DNA of 61,586 nt from an uncultured Candidatus Melainabacteria bacterium (GTDB lineage: Bacteria > Cyanobacteriota > Vampirovibrionia > Gastranaerophilales > Gastranaerophilaceae). The notes beneath the pieces were generated by a model. That model saw only the letters and a list, made by a program, of their open reading frames with translations. It did not search any database and was not told the origin of the DNA. The translations under genes and the position numbers were made by a program. The stretch lies in assembly GCA_945910425.1 (NCBI GenBank), contig CAMDYM010000003.1, positions 1-61,586 of the forward strand. The letters run 5' to 3'. This document shows, piece after piece, positions 35,890 to 44,275 of this stretch. The first letter of the stretch is position 1; the number at the start of each line of letters is the position of its first letter.

Positions 35890-36213
35890 ATGAACGTAAA
35901 AACAAATTTTGGAAAACAAATAAAAAAATATAGACAGCTCAAAAATATGTCGCAGGAAGAATTGGCAGAAAAGCTTGAGATTTCACAGCAAACATTGAGT
36001 AAAATTGAGTGTGGAAAAAACTTTCTTACTGCTGATACGCTGGAAAAAATTCCAAGCATTTTAGGCGTAAATATTAGTGAACTTTTTACTTTTGAGGAAT
36101 ATTCTTCAAAAAATATGTTAACTGAAATCGAACAATATTTGCAGTTAATAAAGTCTAACCCTAAAAAACTTGCTTGCGTTCATAAATTTATAAAAGAAAT
36201 AACATTTTTATAG
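35890..36213 (+). CDS. XRE-family HTH regulator
   Basis: The 107-residue protein has an N-terminal helix-turn-helix (FGKQIKKYRQLKNMSQEELA, then EISQQTLSKIECGKNF) and a helical tail with ELFTFEEYSSKNMLTEIEQY. It matches the plan and size of the regulators at 30775-31098 and 46814-47140. AGAGG precedes the ATG. It lies between dnaN and ilvE; its target is unknown. Confidence 0.85.
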   Translation: MNVKTNFGKQIKKYRQLKNMSQEELAEKLEISQQTLSKIECGKNFLTADTLEKIPSILGVNISELFTFEEYSSKNMLTEIEQYLQLIKSNPKKLACVHKFIKEITFL

Positions 36214-36270
36214 TTTAGTTTTTATGCTAAAATGTTTTTATTATATTTTTAGGTTTAAAAGGAGTAGCTT

Positions 36271-37305
36271 ATGACAACAATAGAAAAAGCTGATATAGAT
36301 TGGAAAAATTTAGGTTTTGGGTATTACAAAACAGATAAAAGATACGTTTCAAATTTCAAAGACGGAAAATGGGATGAAGGCGTGCTTGTTGAAGATGAAA
36401 ACATTGTCTTAAATGAAAGCGCAGGAGTATTACAGTATGCTCAAACTTGTTTTGAAGGTATGAAAGCTTATACAACAGTTGACGGGCATGTTGTTGTATT
36501 CAGACCTGATTTGAATGCAAAAAGAATGTATGATACGGCGCAAAGGCTTGAAATGCCTCCGTTTCCGCAAGATAAATTTATAGAAGCCGTTAAACATGTT
36601 GTAAAAGCTAACTTAAAATATGTTCCGCCTTACGGAACAGGTGCTTCTTTGTATTTAAGACCTTTTATGTTTGGTTCATCACCTGTTATGGGTGTAAAAC
36701 CTGCTGAAGAATATCAATTTAGAATTTTTGCTTCCCCTGTCGGACCTTATTTTAAAGGCGGTGCTAAACCTATTACTTTAAAAATAAGTGATTTTGACAG
36801 AGCTGCTCCAAACGGAACAGGTCATGTTAAGGCAGGATTAAACTATGCAATGAGTTTACACGCAATTGTAACAGCTCACAAGGAAGGTTTTGATGAAAAC
36901 CTTTACCCTGATGCTTTAACTCGTACAAAAGTTGAGGAAACAGGCGGAGCTAACTTCTTCTTCGTAACTAAAGATAATAAAATTGTAACTCCAAAATCAA
37001 ATACTATTTTGCCATCAATCACAAGACGCTCTTTAATGTATGTAGCAAAAGAATACTTAGGATTGGAAACAGAGGAAAGAGAAATTTATTTAACAGAGTT
37101 AAAAGATTTTGCAGAATGCGGATTATGCGGAACTGCTGCTGTAATTTCTCCTGTTGGTAAGATTGTTGACCATGGTAAAGAAATTTGTTTCCCTTCAGGC
37201 ATGGAAGAAATGGGACCTGTTTCTAAGAAATTATATGATACCTTAACAGGTATCCAATCAGGCAGAATAGAAGCTCCTGAAGGCTGGATTGTCAGAATAG
37301 ATTAA
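36271..37305 (+). CDS. ilvE: Branched-chain amino acid aminotransferase
   Basis: IlvE is a PLP fold-type IV enzyme for the last step of Leu, Ile and Val synthesis, or the first step of breakdown. The 344-residue protein matches the longer, eukaryote-like BCAT class: LQYAQTCFEGMKAYTT, LYLRPFMFGSSP, the PLP lysine in GTGHVKAGLNYAMSLHA and EETGGANFFFV. A CGLCGTAAVISPV segment near the end is typical. AAAGGAG lies upstream. No other ilv or leu genes are adjacent. Confidence 0.94.
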   Translation: MTTIEKADIDWKNLGFGYYKTDKRYVSNFKDGKWDEGVLVEDENIVLNESAGVLQYAQTCFEGMKAYTTVDGHVVVFRPDLNAKRMYDTAQRLEMPPFPQDKFIEAVKHVVKANLKYVPPYGTGASLYLRPFMFGSSPVMGVKPAEEYQFRIFASPVGPYFKGGAKPITLKISDFDRAAPNGTGHVKAGLNYAMSLHAIVTAHKEGFDENLYPDALTRTKVEETGGANFFFVTKDNKIVTPKSNTILPSITRRSLMYVAKEYLGLETEEREIYLTELKDFAECGLCGTAAVISPVGKIVDHGKEICFPSGMEEMGPVSKKLYDTLTGIQSGRIEAPEGWIVRID

Positions 37306-37334
37306 TAAAGGGGATAAGTGCCTTTTCACTTCCG

Positions 37335-37368
37335 CTGACACACACGATTATACAAAGAAATCGGTCAG
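37335..37368 (+). ncRNA. Leader hairpin just upstream of a perfect Shine-Dalgarno
   Basis: CTGAC (37335-37339) and CGATT (45-49) pair with AATCG (59-63) and GTCAG (64-68), leaving a five-base bulge and a nine-base loop. AAGGAGGTGA begins three bases later. This is a leader structure of the small ORF, not a proven separate RNA. Confidence 0.5.
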
Positions 37369-37385
37369 AGAAGGAGGTGAGAGTT

Positions 37386-37481
37386 ATGATATTGCTTGAA
37401 TATTTTTTGTATATTTTTGCAAAGATATACAAAAAAACAGTTCCAATACTGGAATTACTGGAACTGTTTTTAAAACAATAA
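37386..37481 (+). CDS. 31-residue hydrophobic peptide, possible type I toxin
   Basis: The peptide reads MILLEYFLYIFAKIYKK then TVPILELLELFLKQ: a hydrophobic N-terminal helix, a Lys cluster and a second Leu-rich helix. AAGGAGGTGA (37371-37380), complementary to the whole anti-Shine-Dalgarno, ends five bases before the ATG. A hairpin precedes it, and a terminator hairpin overlaps the 3' part of the CDS. These features resemble small membrane toxins of type I toxin-antitoxin loci, but no known family match is claimed and no antitoxin RNA promoter is clear. It could also be an unrelated small membrane peptide. Confidence 0.5.
   Translation: MILLEYFLYIFAKIYKKTVPILELLELFLKQ
37436..37471 (+). terminator. 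Terminator overlapping the small peptide gene
   Basis: AACAGTTCCA (37436-37445) and TGGAACTGTT (37459-37468) form a perfect 10-bp stem followed by TTT. It lies within the coding sequence, whose stop is at 37479-37481. Confidence 0.65.
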
Positions 37482-37611
37482 CATATAGGGTACAAAGATC
37501 AAGCTCTAAGGAAGAAACATTTCTTTAGGGCTTGCCCCTATATTCACATTATTTACTATTTTGAAATATTTGTCAAGAGTTATGATATAATAAACCTATC
37601 AAGGAGAAATT

Positions 37612-37995
37612 ATGAAACTTTTACATACAATGATTAGAGTTAAAAATGCTAAAGAAAGCATTAGATTTTATACCAAACTTTTGAATATGAAATTAAATCA
37701 TCAAAAAAGATTGGATGATTGTACGCTTTATTTTTTAGATGATGAAAACGGAAATGTTCAATTAGAATTGACAGAAAATGATGAAACGCCTGAAAACGGA
37801 TATAATATCGGTTCAGGGTTTGGGCATTTAGCTTTTTCTGTTGAATCATTGGATAAGTTTACCAAAAAACTTAACGATTTAGGGTATGAATATCTATACG
37901 AACCGTTTGATTTAAACGGAAAAGGTACAAAAATCGCGTTTGTGAAAGACCCTGACGGTTATGAAATTGAGCTTATAGAAAAAGTAATCTGGTGA
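37612..37995 (+). CDS. gloA: Glyoxalase I-type protein (lactoylglutathione lyase family)
   Basis: The 127-residue protein is a single VOC module pair. Metal ligand candidates are His5 (LLHTMIRV), Glu in VQLELTEN, His in GFGHLAFSV and Glu in PDGYEIELIE, the full HEHE pattern of GloA. RFYTKLLNMKL is the usual N-terminal signature. It would detoxify methylglyoxal through a thiol adduct. AAGGAG precedes the ATG. It is convergent with the next gene. Confidence 0.88.
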   Translation: MKLLHTMIRVKNAKESIRFYTKLLNMKLNHQKRLDDCTLYFLDDENGNVQLELTENDETPENGYNIGSGFGHLAFSVESLDKFTKKLNDLGYEYLYEPFDLNGKGTKIAFVKDPDGYEIELIEKVIW

Positions 37996-38020
37996 TGCTC
38001 GTCACTTTAAATTGCTCAGC

Positions 38021-38869
38021 TTACAAACTCATATAATAATCTTTTAAAAGCTTTGCATCAGTTTCAATATTAGGGCTTTCACATACAAGCGCACCTTTTA
38101 CGTCAAACTTTTTCAATGCTTTTAATAAATCTTTGTAGTTCATATCAGAATTTTCTAAATTCAAATGACACTTTTCGCCTTTTTTTGTATACTCAATTCC
38201 AGCAAGGTGTGCGTGGAAGTTATTAAGGGCAAAATTACCCAGTTCTGTGCCAATTCTATCAAGAATTTTGCAAAATTCATCATAAGTATTATATTCACCG
38301 GCTGTTCTGGCATGGATATGTGAAAAATCTATACAAGGAAGAACCTGTTCAAACTCTTTTGAAAGCCTGATAATTTCTTCGTAATCTCCCCATTGAGTGG
38401 CTTTTCCTGTAGTTTCAGGACGAATCCAAATTTTTATGTTATTTTCTTCCAAAACATCTAAGATTTTTCTTGTCTGTGTTTTTACCTGTTCAAAAACGGT
38501 TTCTTTATCTTTACCCATATAAAAAGCTGCGTGATAAGTTATACTGTATCCGCCAAAAGCGCTTGCTGTTTGAGCTGTATCTATTATTCTTTGAACACTT
38601 GCATCTATTTTATCCGGTTCTTTGGAGTTTAAATTAATATAAAACGGTCCGTGAGCTGTTAAAACCAAATTTTTTTCCTGCTGAATTTTATTAACAAGCG
38701 CTCTTGTTTCATCTGACATCCTAACGCCGTGGACAAACTCAACTTCCATACCGTCAAGTCCCATTTCTTCTATTATTTCAAAAGCTCTCGGGTATCCGCC
38801 TTTGGCTGTAGCTAAAGGCATTCCGGCAGTCAGAAAATTTAATTTATCTATTTTATAAAAATTTTTCAT
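38021..38869 (-). CDS. Endonuclease IV-like TIM-barrel protein
   Basis: The 282-residue protein is of the AP endonuclease 2 / endonuclease IV type. Metal-ligand candidates in order are TAHGPFY, TYHAAFY, RPETTG, CIDFSHIHA, NFHAHLAG, KCHLNL and LVCESPN, which follow the spacing of Nfo (His, His, Glu, Asp, His, His, His, Glu). Nfo cuts at abasic sites. The protein could also be a related sugar isomerase, but the ligand set favours endonuclease IV. It starts directly after the stop of the next upstream gene. Confidence 0.75.
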   Translation of the reverse strand: MKNFYKIDKLNFLTAGMPLATAKGGYPRAFEIIEEMGLDGMEVEFVHGVRMSDETRALVNKIQQEKNLVLTAHGPFYINLNSKEPDKIDASVQRIIDTAQTASAFGGYSITYHAAFYMGKDKETVFEQVKTQTRKILDVLEENNIKIWIRPETTGKATQWGDYEEIIRLSKEFEQVLPCIDFSHIHARTAGEYNTYDEFCKILDRIGTELGNFALNNFHAHLAGIEYTKKGEKCHLNLENSDMNYKDLLKALKKFDVKGALVCESPNIETDAKLLKDYYMSL

Positions 38870-39268
38870 CTATACTTTAACCTTAATCAACTCTTCCAAA
38901 ATATCACAAGCATCAGCAACAAATTTTTGACAATGTTGTTTTTTTGCGCTGCCTTCATATCCTGCTGAAAGAACTCTGCAACAGGTTACTTTGTTTTTAT
39001 TTTTAAATTCTTCGACAAAATTAGCTGCTTTTTCTCTGGCTGAAGCCTGATTTCCGAATTTGTTGTTTCTTCCGAAAAGGTATCCTAAAACTATTTGAGA
39101 AGAAGCAACCGTTCCGCAAACACAACCTGAAGACATTCCTGCTGAAAAAGTTGTTGCACATGGCAGCATATCTGATGGGCACAAACCTTCTTCTATACAC
39201 GCTTGTACTATACTTTCCGAGCATGAATAACCGTTTTTAAATAATTCTAAAGCTTTATCTTTTAACAT
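38870..39268 (-). CDS. C_GCAxxG_C_C family protein
   Basis: The 132-residue protein belongs to the family named for its Cys pattern. Visible Cys-bearing motifs are YSCSESIVQACIEEG, LPCATTFSAGMSSGCVCGTV, KVTCCRVLSAG and KKQHCQKFV. Such proteins are thought to bind metal or to have redox roles; function is not established. It is translated just upstream of the endonuclease IV-like gene with no gap. Confidence 0.8.
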   Translation of the reverse strand: MLKDKALELFKNGYSCSESIVQACIEEGLCPSDMLPCATTFSAGMSSGCVCGTVASSQIVLGYLFGRNNKFGNQASAREKAANFVEEFKNKNKVTCCRVLSAGYEGSAKKQHCQKFVADACDILEELIKVKV

Positions 39269-39290
39269 TTTTATTTCCTTTTTCTTACTT

Positions 39291-39710
39291 TTAATTCTTC
39301 ACATAAAAATTAGCGCTTGTCAAAATTTTTGTCGGATTATCACGTGAATAAACTTTCATAACATAGTTTCCGCTGTTGTTTAGTACTATATAATCCGTGT
39401 AATAAAAAACCTGTTCCTGTCTTAATTTAACTCTCTTTCCCCAGACAATATCATAACCCAGGCGCTCATCTTTATCACCGCCAAGTTTGAAAATCTGTAT
39501 TAAAGCCATTTTAGATTGTGATTTTTCAGGAAAAGTTACAATATAATAAATTCTTTCTCCCGGTTTAAACAAATTAGTATTACTTGTTGAGGTTATTGTT
39601 TCTTTTGAAAACGGGTATTTGTTGAATAAAATATAAGCTTTTTCGCTATTGCAAGCGCAAGCAAATATTGATACAAATATAATAGTAATAAAAAGAATAA
39701 ATTTTTTCAT
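39291..39710 (-). CDS. Putative lipoprotein of unknown function
   Basis: The 139-residue protein has an N-terminal signal MKKFILFITIIFVSIFACAC, with IFAC as the best lipobox. The mature part is beta-rich, with ERIYYIVTFPE and NSGNYVMKVYSRDNPTKI, an Ig-like or beta-sandwich pattern. It ends 22 bases before the C_GCAxxG_C_C gene start. The large TPR gene lies just upstream (8-base gap), so the two secreted proteins are probably co-expressed. Confidence 0.65.
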   Translation of the reverse strand: MKKFILFITIIFVSIFACACNSEKAYILFNKYPFSKETITSTSNTNLFKPGERIYYIVTFPEKSQSKMALIQIFKLGGDKDERLGYDIVWGKRVKLRQEQVFYYTDYIVLNNSGNYVMKVYSRDNPTKILTSANFYVKN

Positions 39711-39718
39711 AATATTTT

Positions 39719-41797
39719 CTATTGAAGCTGTTTAATTTTCTCTTGAACCGAATTTATCATATCTTTATCGTTGTTATGTTTGATAAATAATTTGTAATTT
39801 TTAACGGCTTCGGCATTTTTTCCCTGATATTCCAAGGCTGTTGCAAGCGCATAATATGCATAACCAAAGTTATAATTAGAATCAAGAGAAATAACTTTCT
39901 CAAAACTTTTTTGTGATTCAATAAAATTATTTTCATTAGCATAAGCCAAGCCTAAATTAAACCAACCGTCGGTATAATCAGGATTAACAATAATAGCTTT
40001 TTGATAGTAATTAATTGCTTTTGTATTATCTTCTTTGAGCTTGTAAATATAACCTAATTTTAAAAGTGTAACCGCGTCATTTGGAACAAGCTGTAATGCA
40101 TCCTGGTAATTTTTAACAGCTGCATCATAGTTATTTTCTTTGCAATTTTTATCACCTTCTGCGATTAAGTCTTCGTTTTGTTTAATTGTAACAGGTGAAG
40201 AGTTAACTACAGGCTGTTTAACTTCTTTGTTATTAGCAGGTTTTTCAAATTCATCAATTGCAATTACATGAATTTCTTCATTGTCAAATGATGTGCCGGG
40301 GTTAGATTTTGGTTTGTACATTGATGAAATAAAATCGCTGTATTCTGCTGAATATATTGTTTTATCAGGGTCAATAGAAATAGCTTTTTCGTAATTTTCA
40401 CTTGCTTTTGTATTGTCGCCTTGTGCTCTATACGCTTTTGCTAAACCAAAATAAACATAACCGTCAGTGTAACCGTTTTTGATGGCTGTTTTAAAATTTT
40501 CAATAGCTTTTTCATAATTTTGAACCGCAATAAGTTCATGACCGCGCGAAACAAGAGCGTTGTTTAAATTATCTTTAACAACTTTGTCATTTTTTTCAAC
40601 TTGTAATTCTTGATATAAAACAATAGCTTTTTCATATTCGTTAATTGCATGAAGCGCTAAAGCTTTGTTAAATTTAACATTATAATCATTTGGTGTAACT
40701 TCAAGAATTTGGTCATAATATTTAATTGCTGAATCATAATCTTTTTTGTTATGGTAACAAAGAGCTATGTCTTTTTTAGTATTAATATCTTTAGGGTCTT
40801 TAGTTTCGACGATTAAAAAGTTTTCTAAAGCTTTATCATAATTATTCAGTGTTTTATAAACCTGTGCAATGTTTTTGTAGCCGTTAACATCGTTTGGAAA
40901 AGCTTTAATATACATATTATACTGAGTAATAGCTTCGGTGTTTTTGTTCATATCAGCAAGAAGATTTGCGTAATCAAGTCTTACAGTGTTAAGATTTGAA
41001 ACATTAGCCAAAACTACCTGATACTGTTCATAAGACATATCATTTTTGCCTAAATCCTGATAAGCTTGAGCTAAACCAAGATGAGCAGAATAATTTTCAG
41101 AGTCAATTTCTATTGCTTTTTCAAGCATTTCAACAGCTTTTTCAGGTTCTTCGGTATTTAATAAAGCAATCCCGTAATTTGAAAAGTTTTTGAACGCGTC
41201 AGGATTTTTATCATAAAGTTTTCTGTAATGTTTTGAAGCGTTTTTATAATCTTTTATTGCAATATAAGAAGCCGCAAGATTTTCGCGGGATTCTGTATGT
41301 TGTGAATAGGTTTCTAAGAATGTATTATAATTTTTTATTGCACCGTTATAATCTTTTAATTGATATTGAACATTTGCGATATTGTAATAATTATATTTAT
41401 ACTCAGGGAAAATATCTAAAGCTTTTTCATAAGAACTAAGAGCTTCTTTATATTTACCTTGAGTTTCATAAATACTTCCGATACTAATATAAACAAAAGC
41501 ATCATCAGGTTTTAGTTCAATAACTTTTTTATAGGTTTCTAAAGCTTTATCGTTAGCATCGATTTCAGAGTAAAGTCCTGCAAGTTTTGTATAAAGCATA
41601 GAATCACCGCCTGAAACGGTAATAGCTTGTTCAAGTTTAGCAATAGCACCTTTCAAATCTTGTTGATGTTCGGCAGAACAAGCTTCCTGATAAAGAGCAC
41701 TTGCTTCAGGAGTCATTTGAGCTAAAACAGGAGCACCTCCAAGAGCTAAAGTTGAAATCAAGACAGTTGTTAATAAAAGCTTTTTATTTTTCATCAT
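39719..41797 (-). CDS. Secreted TPR-repeat protein
   Basis: The 692-residue protein has a signal peptide (KKLLLTTVLISTLALGGAPV, cut after VLAQ) and then tandem 34-residue TPR units almost throughout (e.g. SIYETQGKYKEALSSYEKAL). A low-complexity break lies at about 505-545. Such proteins scaffold periplasmic or outer-membrane complexes; the partner is unknown. AAGGA lies directly before ATG-ATG, so the second Met (41794) may be used. It is co-directional with the lipoprotein gene 8 bases downstream. Confidence 0.85.
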   Translation of the reverse strand: MMKNKKLLLTTVLISTLALGGAPVLAQMTPEASALYQEACSAEHQQDLKGAIAKLEQAITVSGGDSMLYTKLAGLYSEIDANDKALETYKKVIELKPDDAFVYISIGSIYETQGKYKEALSSYEKALDIFPEYKYNYYNIANVQYQLKDYNGAIKNYNTFLETYSQHTESRENLAASYIAIKDYKNASKHYRKLYDKNPDAFKNFSNYGIALLNTEEPEKAVEMLEKAIEIDSENYSAHLGLAQAYQDLGKNDMSYEQYQVVLANVSNLNTVRLDYANLLADMNKNTEAITQYNMYIKAFPNDVNGYKNIAQVYKTLNNYDKALENFLIVETKDPKDINTKKDIALCYHNKKDYDSAIKYYDQILEVTPNDYNVKFNKALALHAINEYEKAIVLYQELQVEKNDKVVKDNLNNALVSRGHELIAVQNYEKAIENFKTAIKNGYTDGYVYFGLAKAYRAQGDNTKASENYEKAISIDPDKTIYSAEYSDFISSMYKPKSNPGTSFDNEEIHVIAIDEFEKPANNKEVKQPVVNSSPVTIKQNEDLIAEGDKNCKENNYDAAVKNYQDALQLVPNDAVTLLKLGYIYKLKEDNTKAINYYQKAIIVNPDYTDGWFNLGLAYANENNFIESQKSFEKVISLDSNYNFGYAYYALATALEYQGKNAEAVKNYKLFIKHNNDKDMINSVQEKIKQLQ

Positions 41798-42020
41798 TCC
41801 TTAAAAACCTTCTTACCTGAATTTTATCATAAGTTCGAAAATATTTCAACTTAATAAATAAATATTTAGAAAAACAAATTTACTTAATAAAATTTTACAA
41901 AATAAACCCTCTGAAACTAACAAAAAATTCTTAAATTTGGTTTTATAACTGGTAAACCCATGTTTTTTATGTTATAATTAATAGGGTTCTCAATTTAAAA
42001 TGTGTAAAGGAGTAGGTTTT

Positions 42021-42179
42021 ATGACAACAACAGTTTCTGAAAAAGAAGTGAAAAAGGTAAAATCTAAATTTAACGATGAGTTTGAAAACTATTTGAAAGC
42101 TCAATGTACCAAAACAACTTTTAATGGTACGGAATTAGAATCATTTTCTTGGTACAAAAAAGTGCTTGGATTAGCATAA
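42021..42179 (+). CDS. Small soluble protein of unknown function (52 residues)
   Basis: The frame reads MTTTVSEKEVKKVKSKFNDE and continues with FENYLKAQC to KKVLGLA. AAAGGAG (42006-42012) precedes the ATG by eight bases, an extended -10 TGTTATAAT (41970-41978) lies upstream, and a strong terminator follows. Together these make it a credible monocistronic gene. The peptide is charged and helical with one Cys. No family is recognised. Confidence 0.7.
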   Translation: MTTTVSEKEVKKVKSKFNDEFENYLKAQCTKTTFNGTELESFSWYKKVLGLA

Positions 42180-42211
42180 CTTTTATCAATGAATTTAGTG
42201 AAAAAATAAAT

Positions 42212-42236
42212 ACCGACCTATTATGGTCGGTTTTTT
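42212..42236 (+). terminator. Terminator after the 52-residue gene
   Basis: ACCGACC and GGTCGGT form a 7-bp stem, followed by six T. Confidence 0.88.
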
Positions 42237-42256
42237 AAGTGCTTTATAATATTTTG

Positions 42257-42610
42257 TTAAACTCTGCCGTACATATCCTCATAACGAGTGATGTCATCTT
42301 CTAAAAGAATATCTCCTTTTTGGACTTCCAGAACTTCTAAATCTTCTTTAAACGGGTTTTGAAGAGAATGAATTGCTTTTACGCCAATATCAATACTGTG
42401 ACCCGGAGAAAGAATATATTCTTTACCCTCTAAAACAACTTTTGCCGTACCTGAAAGTACAACCCAATGCTCACTTCTATGGTTGTGTGATTGGACAGAA
42501 AGTTTTTGGTCGATATTCACATGAAGAATTTTTACCTGAAATCCTTTACCTTTTGCTAAGACCCTGTAGTGCCCCCATGGACGGTTGATGCTCTCGTTGT
42601 TTGCAGACAT
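42257..42610 (-). CDS. Stand-alone mannose-6-phosphate isomerase-type cupin
   Basis: The 117-residue protein matches the C-terminal cupin of type II phosphomannose isomerases: NRPWGHYRVLAKGKGFQVK, then SVQSHNHRSEHWVVLSGTAK with the metal His pair and Glu, and a third His in KAIHSLQNP. The nucleotidylyltransferase half of the usual bifunctional enzyme is absent. It may isomerise mannose 6-phosphate and fructose 6-phosphate for sugar nucleotides. It is monocistronic. Confidence 0.85.
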   Translation of the reverse strand: MSANNESINRPWGHYRVLAKGKGFQVKILHVNIDQKLSVQSHNHRSEHWVVLSGTAKVVLEGKEYILSPGHSIDIGVKAIHSLQNPFKEDLEVLEVQKGDILLEDDITRYEDMYGRV

Positions 42611-42660
42611 TCTATATTCCTTATTTTCTACTTCTTAAATTTATTATAATACAAAAAAAT

Positions 42661-42693
42661 AAAAACTCTCAAACTGTTGTTTGAGAGTTTTTT
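42661..42693. terminator. Bidirectional terminator
   Basis: AACTCTCAAAC and GTTTGAGAGTT form an 11-bp stem with A/T runs on both sides. It can stop the minus-strand gene 42712-43278. Confidence 0.82.
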
Positions 42694-42711
42694 CTATATG
42701 TATGAATGAAA

Positions 42712-43278
42712 TTAATCAAGTGAACCTAATAAATTATCGGCAAGTGAGTCAAGTCCTTTTTGATATTCTGTTCTTGCAGTTTCTGATGCCAGTTTTTTTG
42801 CATCAATATTGTCAAAATGTCTAGCAATTTCTCTTGCTTTTAATAAATCGCTGAAAGGTCCTTGTAATTGAATATTTTCTGCCATTTTTCTTGCTTCGTC
42901 GCGAGTTCCGTAATCAGCTTTTATACATACTTCTTCACCTTTTATAGGATATTGAACGACTGTATATTCTTGCGGGTGTAATGGCGCAACTTTACCTCTG
43001 TCTAATTCAACAGTTCTTGTTCCGTCTGCGTTTCTTACAAAAATTCTTCCGTCATTATATTCTACTTCTGCTTTCACTTTTTTTAACGGTTCAATAACTT
43101 CTTCTTTTAATCTTTCGCAAACTTCTGCTTGATGTTTTCTGAAAAGATCAGCACGTCTTTCTTTATCTACAAAATTGCTTGTCAAATCTTCAATAAGTTT
43201 TGCTGCGCCTTGTCTTGTTTTATTTGTGATTTTAAAACCTGTAAATGATTGTGCGTTGTTTACTGAATTAATTTCCAT
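42712..43278 (-). CDS. Lineage-type protein of unknown function
   Basis: The 188-residue protein starts MEINSVNNAQSFTGFKI, like the HD protein at 1079-1855. The rest is mainly helical and charged (ERLKEEVIEPLKKVKAEVEY) with a small beta region, RIFVRNADGTRTVELDRG. It has no signal peptide. The shared N-terminal tag on otherwise unrelated proteins suggests a common targeting or expression leader. AAAGGA lies upstream. No domain is recognised. Confidence 0.6.
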   Translation of the reverse strand: MEINSVNNAQSFTGFKITNKTRQGAAKLIEDLTSNFVDKERRADLFRKHQAEVCERLKEEVIEPLKKVKAEVEYNDGRIFVRNADGTRTVELDRGKVAPLHPQEYTVVQYPIKGEEVCIKADYGTRDEARKMAENIQLQGPFSDLLKAREIARHFDNIDAKKLASETARTEYQKGLDSLADNLLGSLD

Positions 43279-43464
43279 AAAAGTAAATCCTTTCTTTTTT
43301 TTACTAACCTACGACTTCGTTAAAACTTATGAAAATAGAAAATTGCTAAATTTGGCGCTTTTGCTTAATATTTGTTTATAAACCCTTAAAACCCTTGTTA
43401 TCATGGGCTTGATTTTATGTGTTTTTCTTAGTAGAATAATTGTACTTGAAAAAGGAGATAATTT

Positions 43465-43731
43465 ATGGCACAACAATTCAATCCGCAAGGTATGAACGCT
43501 CAAAATATCAAAAAACGTTACGCTGTTTTGGTATTTATAAAAGGCTCAACAGCACCTTTAGTGCTTTATGTAAAAGATGCACAAAGTCTTTATGATGAAT
43601 TGACTGCTAAAATGCAATCTCCGTCAGCTTCTTTGATTGAAAAAGAAACCGAAGGACCTTTGAAAAAAGTTTGTTTCATTTCTAATCAAATTGCAGCACT
43701 GGCAATTCAAGAAGAACAAATTATTCAGTAA
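43465..43731 (+). CDS. Conserved small protein ahead of the DUF177-rpmF-plsX-fabH genes
   Basis: The 88-residue protein has KRYAVLVFIKGSTAPLVLYV (beta) followed by helices. It has no signal peptide. AAAGGAG precedes the ATG. It is 11 bases ahead of the DUF177 gene and co-directional, so it probably belongs to the ribosome/lipid operon. Function unknown. Confidence 0.6.
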   Translation: MAQQFNPQGMNAQNIKKRYAVLVFIKGSTAPLVLYVKDAQSLYDELTAKMQSPSASLIEKETEGPLKKVCFISNQIAALAIQEEQIIQ

Positions 43732-43742
43732 ATAACAAAACC

Positions 43743-44243
43743 ATGGAAAAGATTTTATTACTAGAAGATTTAGAAAACGCCGAAAATAAAACACTATATT
43801 GTACATTCGATGAAAAAATTGAAGGTCTGGATTGTGTTACTCCGATTCATGCAGATTTATGTGCAAAGTCTTTGGGTGATTTTGTTCAAATTACAGGTCA
43901 TGTAACTGGAACCTTAACTTTAGAATGTGATTTGTGTCTTGAAAAATTTAATCACGAACTCGATTTTGATATTGACGAATTATATTCTAAAAATTCACTT
44001 CTTGGCGAATACGAGGAGTCAGGACAGGAATTTGAACTCAAAGACGGGCAGTTTGTAACTGATTTAAATGGCGAAAATGAGATTGATATTTATGACTTAT
44101 TGTATCAATCTGTAATATTAAACCTTCCAAATAAAAAAGTTTGTGGTATTAATTGTAAAGGAAAGAACTTTTTATCGGAAGATGAAATGACTGATCCAAG
44201 ATTGGATATATTCAAAGATATTCAAATTAACCCAAAAAAATAG
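43743..44243 (+). CDS. DUF177 (YceD-like) protein
   Basis: The 166-residue protein has CDLCLEKFNHELDFDIDELY (paired Cys, then an acidic strand) and a C-terminal DPRLDIFKDI, which match DUF177/YceD proteins. They are linked to 23S rRNA processing in plants and commonly precede rpmF in bacteria; here rpmF follows 32 bases downstream. Other Cys lie in CGINCKGK. The DPRLD box is the usual family end. Confidence 0.85.
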   Translation: MEKILLLEDLENAENKTLYCTFDEKIEGLDCVTPIHADLCAKSLGDFVQITGHVTGTLTLECDLCLEKFNHELDFDIDELYSKNSLLGEYEESGQEFELKDGQFVTDLNGENEIDIYDLLYQSVILNLPNKKVCGINCKGKNFLSEDEMTDPRLDIFKDIQINPKK

Positions 44244-44275
44244 TTAGTAAGTACAAAAAATAAAGGAAAGACAAA

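Noticed and set aside
41798-42020. Possible gene in the gap upstream of the TPR protein
   Set aside because: It contains only A/T-rich sequence and the extended -10 of the 52-residue gene; no coding frame with start signals.
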